Below are positions 23,624 to 34,829 of a stretch of 64,000 nucleotides of DNA, in pieces. The position numbers and the translations under genes are program-made. The notes under the pieces were generated by a model. That model ran no database searches and had not been told where the DNA came from. It was given only the letters and a program-made list of their open reading frames with translations. Source of the DNA: Cervus elaphus. Lineage: Eukaryota; Chordata; Mammalia; Artiodactyla; Cervidae. The stretch is from positions 20,539,797 to 20,603,796 of the forward strand of contig NC_057816.1 of the NCBI RefSeq assembly GCF_910594005.1, in the 5' to 3' direction. The first letter of the stretch is position 1, and every line of letters starts with the position of its first letter.

Positions 23624-24197
23624 TTACTCCTTTGCTAGGAGCCTCAGTTCATCTGTAAACTGTGAGTAGTAATAGCTAACTAGCATTGCAGTCAATCCTC
23701 CATGAATAGCTCCGTTCTTTTTGTCCTGTAGGGCCTGACCCCTTGGGGTGCTGGTCCTAATCCCATCCTGGAAGCCACTAAAAGGATGATATTATTCCTT
23801 GGGTTTCCAGCTTTAATCATAGCTCTCCACCCTCCTCCATGCCCATGGCCCTCTTGAAGCACACCCCCAGAGTGCTTCCGACTGGAAGTCTGTCTCCTGT
23901 CTCTGCCCCCATGTGGAAGTAGGTGCCAGGGAGTGTCATCAGGTGGAAAGGGGAATAGGGTGTCCTATGGCCTGTTTGGGGCTTGAGGATGGCAAAACCA
24001 CAGCGTGAGTGCATGGGGGTTGACGGGCAGGGAGCCTGCAGCTGTGGCCAGCTCCTGTGAGCAGGTGATGGAGCTGGGGGCAGTGAGGAAGCCGCTGCTG
24101 GGCACCAGCAGGAAGGGAGGCGCTCTGGGGGGCTCTTGTCTCCTGGACCAGCCTGGTCTCTGCTTCCACAGATCAAGCAGAAGCCCTTCTGGCAAGT

Positions 24198-24227
24198 AAC
24201 TGACCGCCATCCTTGTTTCCTTCCCAG
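24198..24227 (+). other. KIRREL3: Splice acceptor of exon A
   Basis: A pyrimidine-rich stretch ends in cccag at 24223-24227. A plausible branch point is the A at 24203 in 'aactgac', 25 bases upstream. The exon starts at 24228 with GT that completes a split glycine codon by homology. Confidence 0.85.
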
Positions 24228-24377
24228 GTCAAGTGTACTCCTTCAGCCAGCAGCCCCAGGATCAGGCCGTGGTGTCGGGGCAGCCGGTGACACTGCTGTG
24301 CGCCATCCCTGAATACGATGGCTTCGTCCTGTGGATCAAGGATGGCTTGGCTCTGGGCGTGGGCAGGGACCTCTCAA
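24228..24377 (+). CDS. KIRREL3: KIRREL3 exon A: first half of Ig-like domain 1
   Basis: This exon encodes 49 complete residues plus two split codons and matches the start of the mature KIRREL3 ectodomain (QVYSFSQQPQ at its start; DGFVLWIKDG in the middle). KIRREL3 is a type I membrane adhesion protein of the nephrin/NEPH family with five Ig-like domains; domain 1 mediates homophilic and heterophilic binding at neuronal synapses. The domain's first conserved cysteine is encoded at 24299-24301 and the core tryptophan at 24332-24334. The exon is 150 bp, phase 1 at both ends, flanked by cag|GT and AA|gtgagt. Reading through the donor gives unrelated intronic residues before a stop. Residue 13 of the exon is alanine where I recall valine in the human protein. 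KIRREL1 and KIRREL2 are less similar in this block. Confidence 0.96.
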
Positions 24378-24383
24378 GTGAGT
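24378..24383 (+). other. KIRREL3: Splice donor of exon A
   Basis: The sequence gtgagt follows the first base of a split serine codon. It is a strong consensus donor. Confidence 0.9.
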
Positions 24384-24775
24384 ACCCCCAGGCCTCCCTA
24401 GGAAGGCCTGGAACCCACCCCTGCCCTACCCACCCACCCACCCTCCTAGGGAACCCCATCTTCATAGGCATTTGGGGGATTAAGTCTCAGCTTTCATTGT
24501 AGATTCCACGAGCAGAGTCAGGCAAGGCAGGCCCTGGTCCAGGATGCATAGGACTCTGAGGGCCCCTCTGACTTTTGGTGGTGAATTACAAATAAACCTT
24601 CCATTCTGGCTGTCAGTCCTAAACCTAACACAGTGTTGTTGGCTTGGAGGGTCCATTCCAAAGTCAATCACGTCTCATGTAAAGTCAGATTTCCAGAAGT
24701 AAAGCCTTCGTCTTTCTTGATCCCAAATGTGTTCCCCACTTAAGACACAACCTGGTTCTTCCCTTCTTCCATCCA

Positions 24776-24992
24776 TTGTTGTTTGTTGCTGTGGTTTTAA
24801 TTGCTAAGTCGTGTCCGACTCCTTTGCCATCCCCATAGCCTATAGCCCACCAGGCTCCTCTGTCTATGGGATTCTCCAGGCAAGAATACTGGAGTGGGTT
24901 GCCATTTCCTTCCCCAGGGGATCTTCCCAACACAGAGATCGCACCCACGTCTCCTGCATTGGTGGGCAGATTCTTTTACACTGAGTCACCTT
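24776..24992 (-). mobile_element. Bov-tA SINE, antisense
   Basis: 'ctaagtcgtgtccgactcc' at one end and 'ctcctgcattggtgggcaga' near the other mark a nearly full-length reversed copy. It lies 400 bases downstream of exon A. Confidence 0.88.
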
Positions 24993-26689
24993 GGAAGCTC
25001 CCCTTCTATCCATTAAAGGGAACCAAGTAGATTGAAAATGCAAAGAAAGCTGGTAGGGCTTAGAGGTTACCATGCGATGGGGAGAAAAGAAAACAAGTGT
25101 TTGAAATAAATTCCAGGCCTTGTTCAGCCCACCCAGGCTGGTGTTCAGCAAAGATGCTCTGGTGGGCTCAGGTGCCTGTTGATGACTGGTGTCTGAGCTG
25201 CCTGGTTGGCACCCACACCCCATCACCTGTTAAGTATTGTAAATGTCAGCCCTTAAGCCCATACAGATGTCTTTCCAATTCATCCTCTCCCCTGGGAGGA
25301 AAAAGACTGAGATCATCTTGGTCACTCACCCATCAGTCATTGCAATTCTCCCCTGGCGAGGGTCAGCATGTGGCCATTTACTAAGCTTAGCATGAACTGT
25401 AAAATGCAGAACAAGGGATGTGGGTGTCCTGCCATCAAGGAATGTCTGGGGGTGGAGGAGAGAAAAATATGTATTCAACTGAGAAGTAGCTTTGCCTCTC
25501 TCCTGGTGTACAGCTGCAAGAAAATAAAAATCGAAGTGCACTTGGGAACAGGATGGTTGGGAAATTAATATTTTAAAATGTGAGTTATGTCTTGCCAAAA
25601 ATGTATATTGAAACATTATAGCAATGGTCAATAGCATCCTGGGGTTTGAGTGCTACAGCCCAGCTGAGCATGGATAAAATACACAATCACATCTCCAAAA
25701 TATACTGTGCTGCCATAAAATTTAAGTATTATGGGAACCAGCCAATTTCAGGGACTCTGAACTCCCTTACCCGAGAGGGACTGGGGAAATGACATGATCT
25801 TCCCGAACCAGAATGGTTCACACTTCACGTGGCTCTGAGCGGGCTCAGCACCGCTGCTGCGTAAGAAGGCTCTCTGGGTTCCTGGTCAGTGGTTTTCAGC
25901 TTCAGTCAGGGACTGGGTTCTTGTTGGGTCAGTGGCCAAGAGGAGGCCCCAGGTCACTGTGGATGGTTCCTAGGGTGGTCATCACCAGACAGGTAATTGA
26001 CCCTCTGGCATCCACTTCCACAGATGAGTTTCTGGGACCTGACACTGGGTCTTGCTAAGTGCTGGAGAGCAGTGCGCTCTGATGGCTGGGGTCTGCTTCC
26101 TCCCCAACCTGACTCCACTGATAGAAAGAAGTCTGGCCCTCTCCTTAAAGAACCAGTGAACTCAGACTCTTAGTAAAATGTTTTCTCTGGATTTGATCAC
26201 TTGTCCCAAAAGAGCATCATGACAGTGATGACAACTATATGCTTAATAAACATTGTTTGCTTGCCTGATAAGAAAATGAGTGTAACAGGGCGGCAAGTAT
26301 TTGCCAAGCACTAAATATTATGAGGCCCAGGGTTATGGGGTTTTGGCCTGCTTCAGCTCTGCCCTCTTCTATTTTAAATATGTGGCTCCATCCAGTCTAC
26401 CAGGAATGAGCCCTAACTGAAGACCTTACTATCTTCCTGGCCACCGAGACTGGAAAAAAATCAGTCGAAGGAAGTGATTTATAAATACACTCCCTCATAT
26501 TGATAGAACATTTTTCTTCTAAGAAGCTCAAATTCTTCTCAGACATTATCTCATAAATCTACAATGATCCATGGGTTATAAAAAAAAAGAAGGCTTTTCC
26601 TCTTTTTACTTGGCAGGTAAATAAAGTCACAGCTGAGAAAGAAATTGATTCAAACATATCTCAAGCCCAATGCATAGGAAATAGTGAAA

Positions 26690-26852
26690 GCAAGAGGAAA
26701 AGGAGGCAACAGAGGATGAGATGGTTGGACGGCATCACTGACTCAATGGACATGAATATGAGATAGTGAAGGACAGGGAAGCCTGGTGTGCTGCAGTCCA
26801 TGGGGTCACAAAGAATCAGACTCGACTTAGCAACAGAACAACAAATTCACGG
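26690..26852 (+). mobile_element. BovB LINE 3' end, short copy
   Basis: 'ggcaacagaggatgagatgg', 'ggcatcactgactcaatgg' and 'cacaaagaatcagactcgac' form the terminal ~160 bases of BovB in sense, carrying a small internal deletion around 26765 compared with the copy at 56706-57075. Confidence 0.8.
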
Positions 26853-26929
26853 GATCCTGACTCCCAACCCCCAAAACGCTTGCACCCTGTCTGCTAAAGA
26901 CAGGGACCTCTCTGGCTACCTTACATCAC

Positions 26930-27130
26930 TGTCAAGTTCAATTTTTAATTTATTTATTTTTAATTGGAGGATAACTGCTTTACAATATTGTGCTGGCTTC
27001 TGCCATACATCAACATGAATCTGCCATAGGTATACATATGTCTCCTCCCTCTTCAACCTCCCTCCCACCTCCCAGCCCATCCCGTCCCTTAGGTTGTCTC
27101 AGAGCACCAGATTTGAGCTCCCTGTGTCAT
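26930..27130 (-). mobile_element. L1 3'-UTR fragment, antisense
   Basis: 'taattggaggataactgctt', 'tctgccatacatcaacatg', 'ggtatacatatgtctcctcc' match the reversed L1 tail also seen at 43790-44140. Confidence 0.75.
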
Positions 27131-27179
27131 TCAGAGTCTAAACTAACATTTAGAGACTGCTTCCTATGTCAGGTGCTTT

Positions 27180-27360
27180 ATAAAGATAATCCTATCTATT
27201 CCTCCCCATAAGTCTATGAGGTACTAGCATTGTCCCATTTTACTGACAAGGAAATGGAAGCACAAAGCGGTTAGAGTAACTTGCCCAAGACAGCAGAGTT
27301 AGGGACTGATAGAGCTGACGTTAAAACCCAGGCAGTTTGTCTGTAGAACCCAGACTACCC
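27180..27360 (-). mobile_element. MIR, antisense
   Basis: Good reverse-complement MIR: 'tctatgaggtactagcattg', 'attttactgacaaggaaatg', 'gagtaacttgcccaagacag', 'aaaacccaggcagtttgtct'. Confidence 0.65.
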
Positions 27361-27601
27361 ATAATTTTACCTCCCCTGAGAGTAGCAAAAGAGAGTAACG
27401 GTACTAGTGGAAGGAGCTAGATCTCGCTCTGAATCGGTGATTCTGGGCCTGTGTTTTCCAAAGATGCTGCCAGTCCTCAGAACAGCATCACGACTCGTCA
27501 CCTAATTAGGCAAGTACAGACAAACCCATCACTGATGCTTTCAGCAGCTTATGAGAGCAGAAGGCGGCTGCTGTTGGCTTGCAAGACAGCAACACACGCG
27601 C

Positions 27602-27631
27602 TCCGGCCAGGATGCGTTCCGGCCAGGATGC
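27602..27631. repeat. Short 14-bp direct duplication
   Basis: The word 'tccggccaggatgc' occurs at 27602-27615 and again, identical, at 27618-27631 in unique sequence. A small local slippage event. Confidence 0.85.
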
Positions 27632-28144
27632 CTGCAGGGGACCAGGATCTGGTCACAAGGCAGCAGGTCGGAGGGGCTGGGGGCCGCCCACCAGCTACGC
27701 TAACAGCAGCTGCAGCGGGATGAGGCTGGACCAGCGCCCACTTCCAACTCCTCACCGGGCCCTGCGGAGAGCCAGCTTAACTCACCCCGGCTGCTCCCCA
27801 AAACCCAGCAGAGGGCAGGAAGGGCAGGCAGGAGGGGAAGCCTTGATCTTAGGGCTACAGCTGATGGCCCTGTCGCATCTCTGGCCAGGCCTGAACAGCT
27901 GTGGAGGGCATGCTGGGGACAATGCTAGCCGTGAAGACCTGAGCCTAACAGGCTCAGCCACACTGGATGCACCCCAAAAGCATACTGGGGAGCCTGGCGG
28001 AGGATCACTGTGCTGCCTCCACTGACCAGGAATGGGTGCCCCTTAACAGCCCACCCCCAGGGAACCCTGCCCTCCCCTCTGGAAGACCTGTGGGTTATGA
28101 GGGGAAGAGGGGCCCTGGAGCACCCAAGAAATCTCCTCTGTAGT

Positions 28145-28340
28145 GTCCCTGACGGGATCATCCCACATTTGCTTGAATACAGCCAGTGACGGGAACCTCA
28201 CTACCACCTCTGGCAGCCCAGATCTCTGCTGACACCAGTACATTGCTGACAGTAACCTAAAGTGTGTCCCCACGTTCATTGTGCCCCTTGGTCCAATCCT
28301 TAGAAGCTACACAAACACGTCTAACTCCCCCTGAGAGACT
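28145..28340 (+). mobile_element. L3/CR1- or L2-type ancient LINE fragment
   Basis: 'cacatttgcttgaatacagc', 'cagtgacgggaacctcacta', 'cattgtgccccttggtcc' follow the wording of an old mammalian LINE 3' end. Exact family not assigned. Confidence 0.45.
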
Positions 28341-28639
28341 GAGAAAAATGTGAGGACAGCTATGGCACGTCCCCTGTCTGTTCCTGCCTCTCAAGCCTCA
28401 GCCTTCTCTTTAAAAGGCCCAGCGTGCCCAGCTGCCTCCTCCTGGGAACTCACTCTGCCCCAGCGAAGGCCCTTCAGAAAGAGAAGCAGTTTGGGGCTGT
28501 CAGAGGGTGGATGGGCCTCTGGAAAGAGAGGGACCCTGTATGTGGGGACACGCAGAGGTCGGGGAAAGGGGTGGGTGGAAAACAGGTCCTGCGGGGAGGA
28601 ACTAAGGAGATTGAGGGCCCAGCAGCAGTGAAGATGCAG

Positions 28640-28960
28640 ACACAGAGAAGTGACTTATGGACACAGTGGGAGGGGAGGAAGGAGAGGGTGAGACGAATGG
28701 AGAGAGAGCATGGAAGCATATACACTACCGTATGTAGAATAGGCAGCCATGGAAATTTGCTGTTAAGACTCAGGGAACTCAAACCGGGGCTCTGTAACAA
28801 CCCAGAGGGACGGGAAAGGGTGGGAGGTGGGAGGCAGGTTCAAGAGGGAAGGGACATAGGCATAACTATGGCTGATCCATGTTGGTGTATGGCAGAAGCC
28901 AACACAATACTGTAAAGCAATTATCCTTCAATTAAAAATAAATAAATTTAAATAAAAGAA
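28640..28960 (+). mobile_element. L1 3'-UTR fragment
   Basis: 'gacttatggacacagtggga', 'atatacactaccgtatgtag', 'atccatgttggtgtatggca', 'caatactgtaaagcaattat', with tail 'aaaaataaataaattt'. Sense orientation, same subfamily region as the element cut by the window's right edge. Confidence 0.8.
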
Positions 28961-29783
28961 GGTCAAGGGCCGAAGACCCAGGACAGAGAGGCTCTGCCCA
29001 GCCCGGCAGCCGCAACCCCTGATGTATTTCCATTCCACCCACGGAGCAGCAGGAAAACTGCTTAATGATTCACCATTCTCAAGCTTTTATTTATCTATTA
29101 TTCATCGCCAATGGTATAAGAGGCCCCCAATTTTTAAGTGTCCTGAGTGTCACCTAAGTGCTTAATCAGGCCCTGGGGTCCCCGGGGGGTCATAGTAAGA
29201 ATGACCAGTAAAGAGTCACTTAAACGGCTCAAAGTGACCAGAGGTTCCTGGGCTCTGGTGGGTGGGCCTCGGTTTCTACTTCCTGCCCATCTGCAACCAA
29301 AGTTTTCCCCCAAAGCCACTCTTGCTCTTTTTCCAGGTATTTTTGTTTCTTCTCTCTGCCTCTGACCCTGTCTTCTCTGTGACTCTGAGCCTGGGTCTCT
29401 CTGTCTTTCTGTGTGTGTTTCCTTATCAGGATGTGTGTCTGCTTGGCAAGCCTCAGAGCTGAGCAGGCTGGGTTCCAGGGTGACAACCCGCTGTGTCTGT
29501 CCACATTCAGCTCCTTCCCACTCTAATAATAGCTTCTCCGACATCCCTAAACTTAACACCTGCAATACCCTTTACACACACGCCCACACACAGACACGCT
29601 GTCCTAGCTCCCTGCGGAAGCTCACTTTTGTGCTCCTCATACTGAGATCAGGGCCCTGCGACATCTCCTCCTGCTCTGCCGGCCCCCTAAGACCAGCCCC
29701 CAGAAGCCCCCCAACCCGCTCAATGTCCCACCCACTGTGCCCGTCAGTCATGCCAGCTTCTCCATCCCCGCCCCGCCCCCCTG

Positions 29784-29804
29784 ATACACCTGCCTTCTCC
29801 ACAG
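29784..29804 (+). other. KIRREL3: Splice acceptor of exon B
   Basis: 'ctgcct tctccacag' type pyrimidine stretch ends at 29804; the A at 29784 in 'ctgatac' is a plausible branch point 21 bases upstream. Confidence 0.82.
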
Positions 29805-29954
29805 GTTACCCGCAGTATCTGGTGGTAGGGAACCACCTGTCAGGGGAGCATCACTTGAAGATCCTGCGGGCGGAGCTGCAAGACGATGCCGTGTACGAGT
29901 GTCAGGCCATCCAGGCTGCCATCCGGTCCCGCCCTGCGCGCCTCACCGTCCTAG
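29805..29954 (+). CDS. KIRREL3: KIRREL3 exon B: second half of Ig-like domain 1
   Basis: The exon opens with GT, completing the split serine codon from exon A, and reads YPQYLVVGNH ... DDAVYECQAI ... ARLTVL, the C-terminal half of KIRREL3 Ig-like domain 1. It supplies the second conserved cysteine at 29900-29902, inside the D-x-A-x-Y-x-C motif that defines Ig folds. It is exactly 150 bp and again phase 1-1, ending AG|gtaaga, with the last base starting a valine codon by homology. With exon A it yields one complete 100-residue Ig domain with the disulfide pair split across the intron. Skipping either exon alone would keep the reading frame but leave an unpaired cysteine. Confidence 0.96.
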
Positions 29955-29960
29955 GTAAGA
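29955..29960 (+). other. KIRREL3: Splice donor of exon B
   Basis: gtaaga follows the first base of the next codon; a good consensus donor. Confidence 0.88.
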
Positions 29961-31471
29961 ACCGTCCCTGCGCCCGGCCAAGGATGCTCTGGGAAGCAGC
30001 CGGGGCTCAGCTCCAGAAATCAGGGGCCAGACTGGAGGGGCCCGCCCGCTGGACAATAGGGCTGCTGCCCCACTCTGTCAGTCCCTCCCCACCAAAAGGG
30101 GGAAAGTGAACATCCCTGTCCTGGACTTCAGAAGGCCAGTGCCAGCCGACCTCTGACTCTGCCCAACTCCAGTGTGTTTGACGGCCGCTGAGGAAGCTAA
30201 AGAGGGCTCCTGGGGCTTGTTTATCCAATCAGGAAGCGTATTCTGCGCACGCGGTCTAAGTTAGGCGCTATGTTTGGTGATGGAGACCCAGAGAAGAAGG
30301 GGGTGTATCCTTGAGTCCCTTCTTTACAAATTGCCCTCCCCTGGTGCTGACAAAGCCCCATCTAGCCTCCTCCCCCATCAGGCTCTCCTGGTGATTCCAG
30401 CATCCACAGGGACCACCCTGGCCCTGCTCCTCCCCACCTGGGAATCCCAGCTCTCTGGTGGAGGCCCGGGCTGGCTGCCTACATCACCCTCAGGAAAACC
30501 ATTACAGGTTCTTATTGCCACATCATACCTGTGCCCCTGGTCTCTCTTCACCTCAGTTTCTCCGGGGACGTCCTCCTGAAGAGGTCCCCACTCCTGGACC
30601 CGGGCCCACCTGCCTGGAGACCAGGGGACGGGCTCAGCTACCCCCTCAACTGCCTCATCCTCATTTAGAGTTCAGCCCCATCAACTCCCTCCTCTGGCCA
30701 GATGTTAGCGAGGAGCCAGGCCTGCTGGGAACCACGCCGGCCAGTGTACCAGTAATAATAGCTCACATTTGCATCACGCCGCAGAGCAACGCTCTCAGCA
30801 CCTCCACTTACGTTACCTCGCTGTTCGGACACCGACCTGGGGGAAGGGGAAGGTGGGCCCAGGTGAGGATATGAGGCTCCTAGAAGCAAAGGGTGGATGT
30901 GGGGGCTGGTGCACAGGCCGCCGGACGAGAGAAGTCCACCCCCACCCCCTGGCCCGCCACTACCTGCCCCCAGCAGCTGTTGAAAAGTCTGACAACAGGG
31001 TCAACAGCTGGGGTGCTGCCTCCTTGCCGCCGGGCAGCTGAGACACACGGCTGCTCAGAGATGAAATATCTAAGAGGGCATCAGATCTACATGGCCAGCA
31101 TGCTGGGATAGGCCCTGGAGGACCACTTACCCAGCAGGGAGCTTGGCTTCTTGAGACGAGGAGGAGAAACTGGGGCCAACCTCAGAGACCCCCTTCAACC
31201 TCTGAGTCTCCCCCAGAAGGAATGAGAGAAATAAACCTTCTGGAGGGTCAATGAGCTGGTGGGGGGGGGGTCCCTTGACCAGGAAGTGGCGAGCCCCCTG
31301 TGTTAGAGGGAAAGTCTGCCACCTGCGTCTCTGAGAGGTGGCTGAAATGGGACCCGGCCTTCGATTGCTGTGGGGATTGAGGGAAAAGAGAAGGAGGATT
31401 TAGTGCCTAATATATTTTCTGATCTTTGAGGATTGCAAAAGGCCAGTATAGATTTGTTAAGCAGAGTTGTA

Positions 31472-31795
31472 GGATTTTTTTTTAGGAGGACTGGATTCTG
31501 TTTTATTTGGGAGTGGGGGATGGGGAGTGCTGCACTGTCTTTGTTGCTACGCACAGGCTTTCTCTAGTTGCGTCGAATGGGGGCTGCTCTTCATTGCCGT
31601 GTGCAGGATTTTTATTGTGGCGGCTTCTCTTGTTGTGGAGCACAGGCCCTAAGGGGCGTGGACTTCAGTAGCTGTGGCACAAGGGGGTTAGTTGCTTGGT
31701 GGCATGTGGAATCTTCCCAGACCAGGGATGGAACCAGAGTGCCCTGCATTTGCAGGCAGTTTCTTAAGCACTGGACCACCAGGGAAGTCCTGGGG
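31472..31795 (-). mobile_element. Long CHR-type tRNA SINE, antisense
   Basis: A longer subtype: 'gtgcaggatttttattgtgg', 'cttctcttgttgtggagcac', 'cttggtggcatgtggaatct', 'ccactggaccaccagggaag... ' ordering in reverse, with a T-rich start at 31477. About 320 bases, twice the common CHR length here. Confidence 0.8.
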
Positions 31796-31861
31796 TCGTA
31801 ACATCTTTATCTCCAGAGGTTTTGTAGCCCCATGCTCCACTCTTGGACCCCTTCTAGAGGG

Positions 31862-32058
31862 TGAAAGTGAAAGTGAAAGTCACTTAAGTCATGTCCGACT
31901 CTTTGCGACCCCATGGAGTCCATGGAATTCTCCAGGCCAGAATACTGGAGTGGTTATCCTTTCCCTTCTCCAGGGGATCTTCCCAACCCAGGGATTGAAC
32001 CCCTATCTCCCACATTGCGGGCAGATTCTCTACCAACTGAGCTATCAGGGAAACCTTT
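31862..32058 (-). mobile_element. Bov-tA SINE, antisense
   Basis: Starts with the GTGAAA-repeat end ('gtgaaagtgaaagtgaaagt'), then 'catgtccgactctttgcgac', and finishes at 'gagctatcagggaaac'. Full length. Confidence 0.9.
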
Positions 32059-32254
32059 CTAGAGAGTACCAGAGATGCTAAACTGAGAAGGCCCAGAGCA
32101 GTGCCCACTCCTGACTTCACACAGGCCTTAAAACAGGTGGGGACACCTCTGGGCCTTAAGTTCTCGTCCTGGGATCAGAGCTTCACCTGGTCATACCAAG
32201 CCACAGTCCCCTTTCGTCTGTACTATCTCAGCTAGATTACCAAGTCCAAGTTAC

Positions 32255-32400
32255 CCCAGATATCTTACAGATAAGGAAGTTGAGACTCAGAGAGGCAAAA
32301 GCTCTCACGGGAGGTCACACAGCTCACTTAACATTCAAAACAGACCCCAGAGTTTCCAACTCCAAACCAGTGCTCTCTGCCCAGTGTCCACATTTCTAAA
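32255..32400 (-). mobile_element. MIR fragment, antisense
   Basis: 'tcttacagataaggaagttg', 'agactcagagaggcaaaagc', 'gaggtcacacagctcactta' give the reverse-complement core. Confidence 0.6.
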
Positions 32401-33764
32401 TGCCAGTAGGACTGCCTCTGTCTGGTTGGTGAAGAGCCAGGCTTCCGCGAGCAGGGCCTCAGGGTCTGATCTGAACAGACTTAATTTTGTCTTGGGTCAC
32501 ATCTAGAAGGCATTCAGCCCAACGTCTCCCTCTCCACTGGCCTGACCCGGCACGGCCTCCTGGGCCGAGCTGGTTTGTGGGGGGAGATGTTTCATGAGTC
32601 GGGAGATCAGCTGAGGAGGGGGAAGGCGGAGTTTCCAGGAGACCCCAGCAGGATGGCCTGGGTGGAATTCCTAAGGCCAGAAAGGGAGCCTAAGCTGGCG
32701 TTTGTCCATCAGCCTTTCACACAGACCACAACACCACTCCTCCAGCTTCCTCAGACTCTGCCACAGTCTCCCCTGACTCCTCAAGGGCACCCTAGGTCCC
32801 CACCTCTCACCTGTCCAAGTAGGTCCTCAGCCCTGAATGGTCCCGTGGGTCTCCACTCTAAAGCTAGTCCTATGGGCCCCCTCCCTGAGCTGGCCCTGCA
32901 GGGCTCCGGCTGAGTTTCTCCGTGGTATACAGCCCCACCTACTGCCCTGGAGGGCGGCCCTGCATGCAGACACTGACCCAGCCTTTTGGAAAGGGAGCCT
33001 GGTCTACTCACAGTGGTGGACAGAGAGGGCTTCTCCAGTGCCAGTGGAGGAAAGAGGGCTGTTCCTACCCTGGCCAGCCAGCTTCCCAACTCAGATTCCA
33101 TCTGCTTTGCCATGACATCTCAGCCTGGGAATGTCCCAGCCAGATCCCCAAGGCCAGGGGAGGGGGATCCCAAGGGGGGACGCTGCCTTCCCTGTGTTAC
33201 AGAAATGAGAGAGATTCCTAATTTTGTGTGTATTTGCCTGAGATAGATTTTTAATTAAATAAAGTAAGAGCCTGATTAGAACCTGTAGAAGATGTGAGAG
33301 AAGAATCAGACGGTATTTCAGCAAAATTGCAAAGCAAACACTGGCTGGGCCAGAGGGAGACCCCCAGGGGTCTTCCATCAAAGCACCAAGTGAGAAGGGC
33401 AAATACAAGAGATTATATAGCCAACAGATGTGCATTGTTAAAATACGCATCTGCCGGCAGCCTGCTTGGAGAAGCCAAAGGGCTAGCTCAGAGTCTGCAG
33501 TGCTCCAGGGAGGGCCTGGGAACCCGGCCCGGCAGCCAAGCCTAGAGTCACAGACACATTAATTAGCCTTGTGTTTGCAGCTCTCAGATGCAATCAGGTG
33601 GGGAGCAACTGTGAGCTGAGGGTTTGCTCCCCCAGGGAGACAGAGGGAGGGAGACAGAGAGGAAGAAGGGGAAGGAGCAGCTCCTGTAAAGCTGAGCAAG
33701 GTAAGGACTGGGCACCCTCCCACCCCCAGACCATCCCTGGAATCATGGTGTCAGCGCCAGAGCC

Positions 33765-33900
33765 ACAGGCCGGGAGACAACAGTCATGGTCCTGCCATTA
33801 ACCAGCTGTGGGCTGGTCACTCAAACACTCTGAGTCTCAGTTTCCTCATCTGTGAAATGATGCACACTCCTGTTTCTCCCACCTGCAGGAACCTCCGTAT
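33765..33900 (+). mobile_element. MIR fragment
   Basis: 'cctgccattaaccagctgtg', 'actctgagtctcagtttcct', 'catctgtgaaatgatgcac' in sense order. Confidence 0.6.
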
Positions 33901-34034
33901 TGAAAAATACCAAAACCGTCCCAGGGCCAGAGGGGTAAGGGGGCAATAACATTTGATCCTTCTAACTTCGTGAAAGCTGGATGGCAGGAATTTGGGGAGG
34001 CAACCCAGAGCAGGAGGAGGACATGGGCACCAAG

Positions 34035-34250
34035 GATGTGATCAACAAACATTTGCTGAGCACGTATTAGGTGCCAGACACTGGAGACTCATTAGTAAAT
34101 GAGAGAGAAAAGCTCCCCTGCCTAGCAGAGAGCGAGACAGTCACTACACACATTTAGCCAGCACGTTGTGTAGCTGTGCAGGACATCAGGTGATAACACA
34201 TGCTATGAAAATGAGGGAGCAGAGCAAGGTAAACGGGATTGAAAGTCAGG
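34035..34250 (-). mobile_element. L2-type fragment, antisense
   Basis: 'aaacatttgctgagcacgta', 'ttaggtgccagacactggag', 'atgagagagaaaagctcccc' match the reversed L2 3' end. Confidence 0.55.
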
Positions 34251-34829
34251 GGGTGGAGGAGGAGGAGGATTGTGGATGTCAAGTTAATTATTAAAAAAGG
34301 GATTTTCCCAGGCTTCCTACCCCATTTCCCTCTTCTTCCCGGTTTGTTTTAATATTAACTCACTACCTTGTGGCTCCCAGTAGAAACAATGCTTCCTACA
34401 TCAACATGATTTATTTAATGACGGAGAGTAAGTCAATTAAAATGAAGAGGGCATCTTTAAGATGATGTAAACCCCAAATACTTTGGGGCAGACAAATAAG
34501 GTCCAAATGTGTCTTCGCTTCGTCTCTGTCTGCAGCTCTTCCAGCTGGGGATCTCTCAGGTCCGTACGGCCACAGAGCCGGCGGCATCCCCCAGTCCCCT
34601 AACCTCTGGGCAGGTGGCTCCAGAGAGAAACGGCACACAACTCAGGTCCCACAGGAGAGGAAGGCGGAACTGAAACAGCCCAAGAGCGCTGGCTTCTAAA
34701 ATCATTCTCTCAGAAACCGGTGCTGAGAATGCCACCCTGTCACCCTGTTTGGGGTCGGCGGGGGGCAGTCTGAGCAGATCTTCAGGGGTGAGGAAGCACC
34801 GCCACAGAACAAAGCCCAAGCTCCCTCCG

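Larger units (their letters stand above)
20341..24197. other. Intron before exon A: unique sequence with minor repeats
   Basis: No additional exon recognised. 21740-21860 and 22175-22320 are non-repetitive, AT-richer patches near the pyrimidine tract that could be conserved. MIR pieces, one SINE and a 30-bp minisatellite are listed separately. The last 300 bases before the exon contain no mobile element. Confidence 0.4.
1..24227 (+). other. KIRREL3: KIRREL3 upstream intron (partial)
   Basis: This 24.2-kb stretch precedes the first recognised exon and ends in a canonical acceptor, so it is read as the 3' part of an upstream KIRREL3 intron. KIRREL3 is known for very long 5' introns. It holds only repeats (listed separately), low-complexity tracts and unique sequence. 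No open frame in it resembles a known protein apart from the BovB retroelement. The KIRREL3 promoter and signal-peptide exon are not in the window. Confidence 0.8.
24378..29804 (+). other. KIRREL3: KIRREL3 intron between exons A and B (5,427 bp)
   Basis: Begins gtgagt and ends ccacag, phase 1. It holds a Bov-tA SINE, a BovB 3' end, two L1 tails, one MIR and an L3/CR1-like fragment, listed separately. Unique stretches at 24993-26689 and 27360-28144 show nothing I can name. 29010-29165 is AT-rich and non-repetitive ('ctgcttaatgattcacc', 'aagtgcttaatcagg'), a weak conserved-element candidate about 650 bases before exon B. Confidence 0.9.

Noticed and set aside
29411..30109. 232-codon continuous frame spanning exon B
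   Set aside because: Only 29805-29954 is coding; the flanks are intronic read-through, shown by the acceptor at 29804 and donor at 29955.
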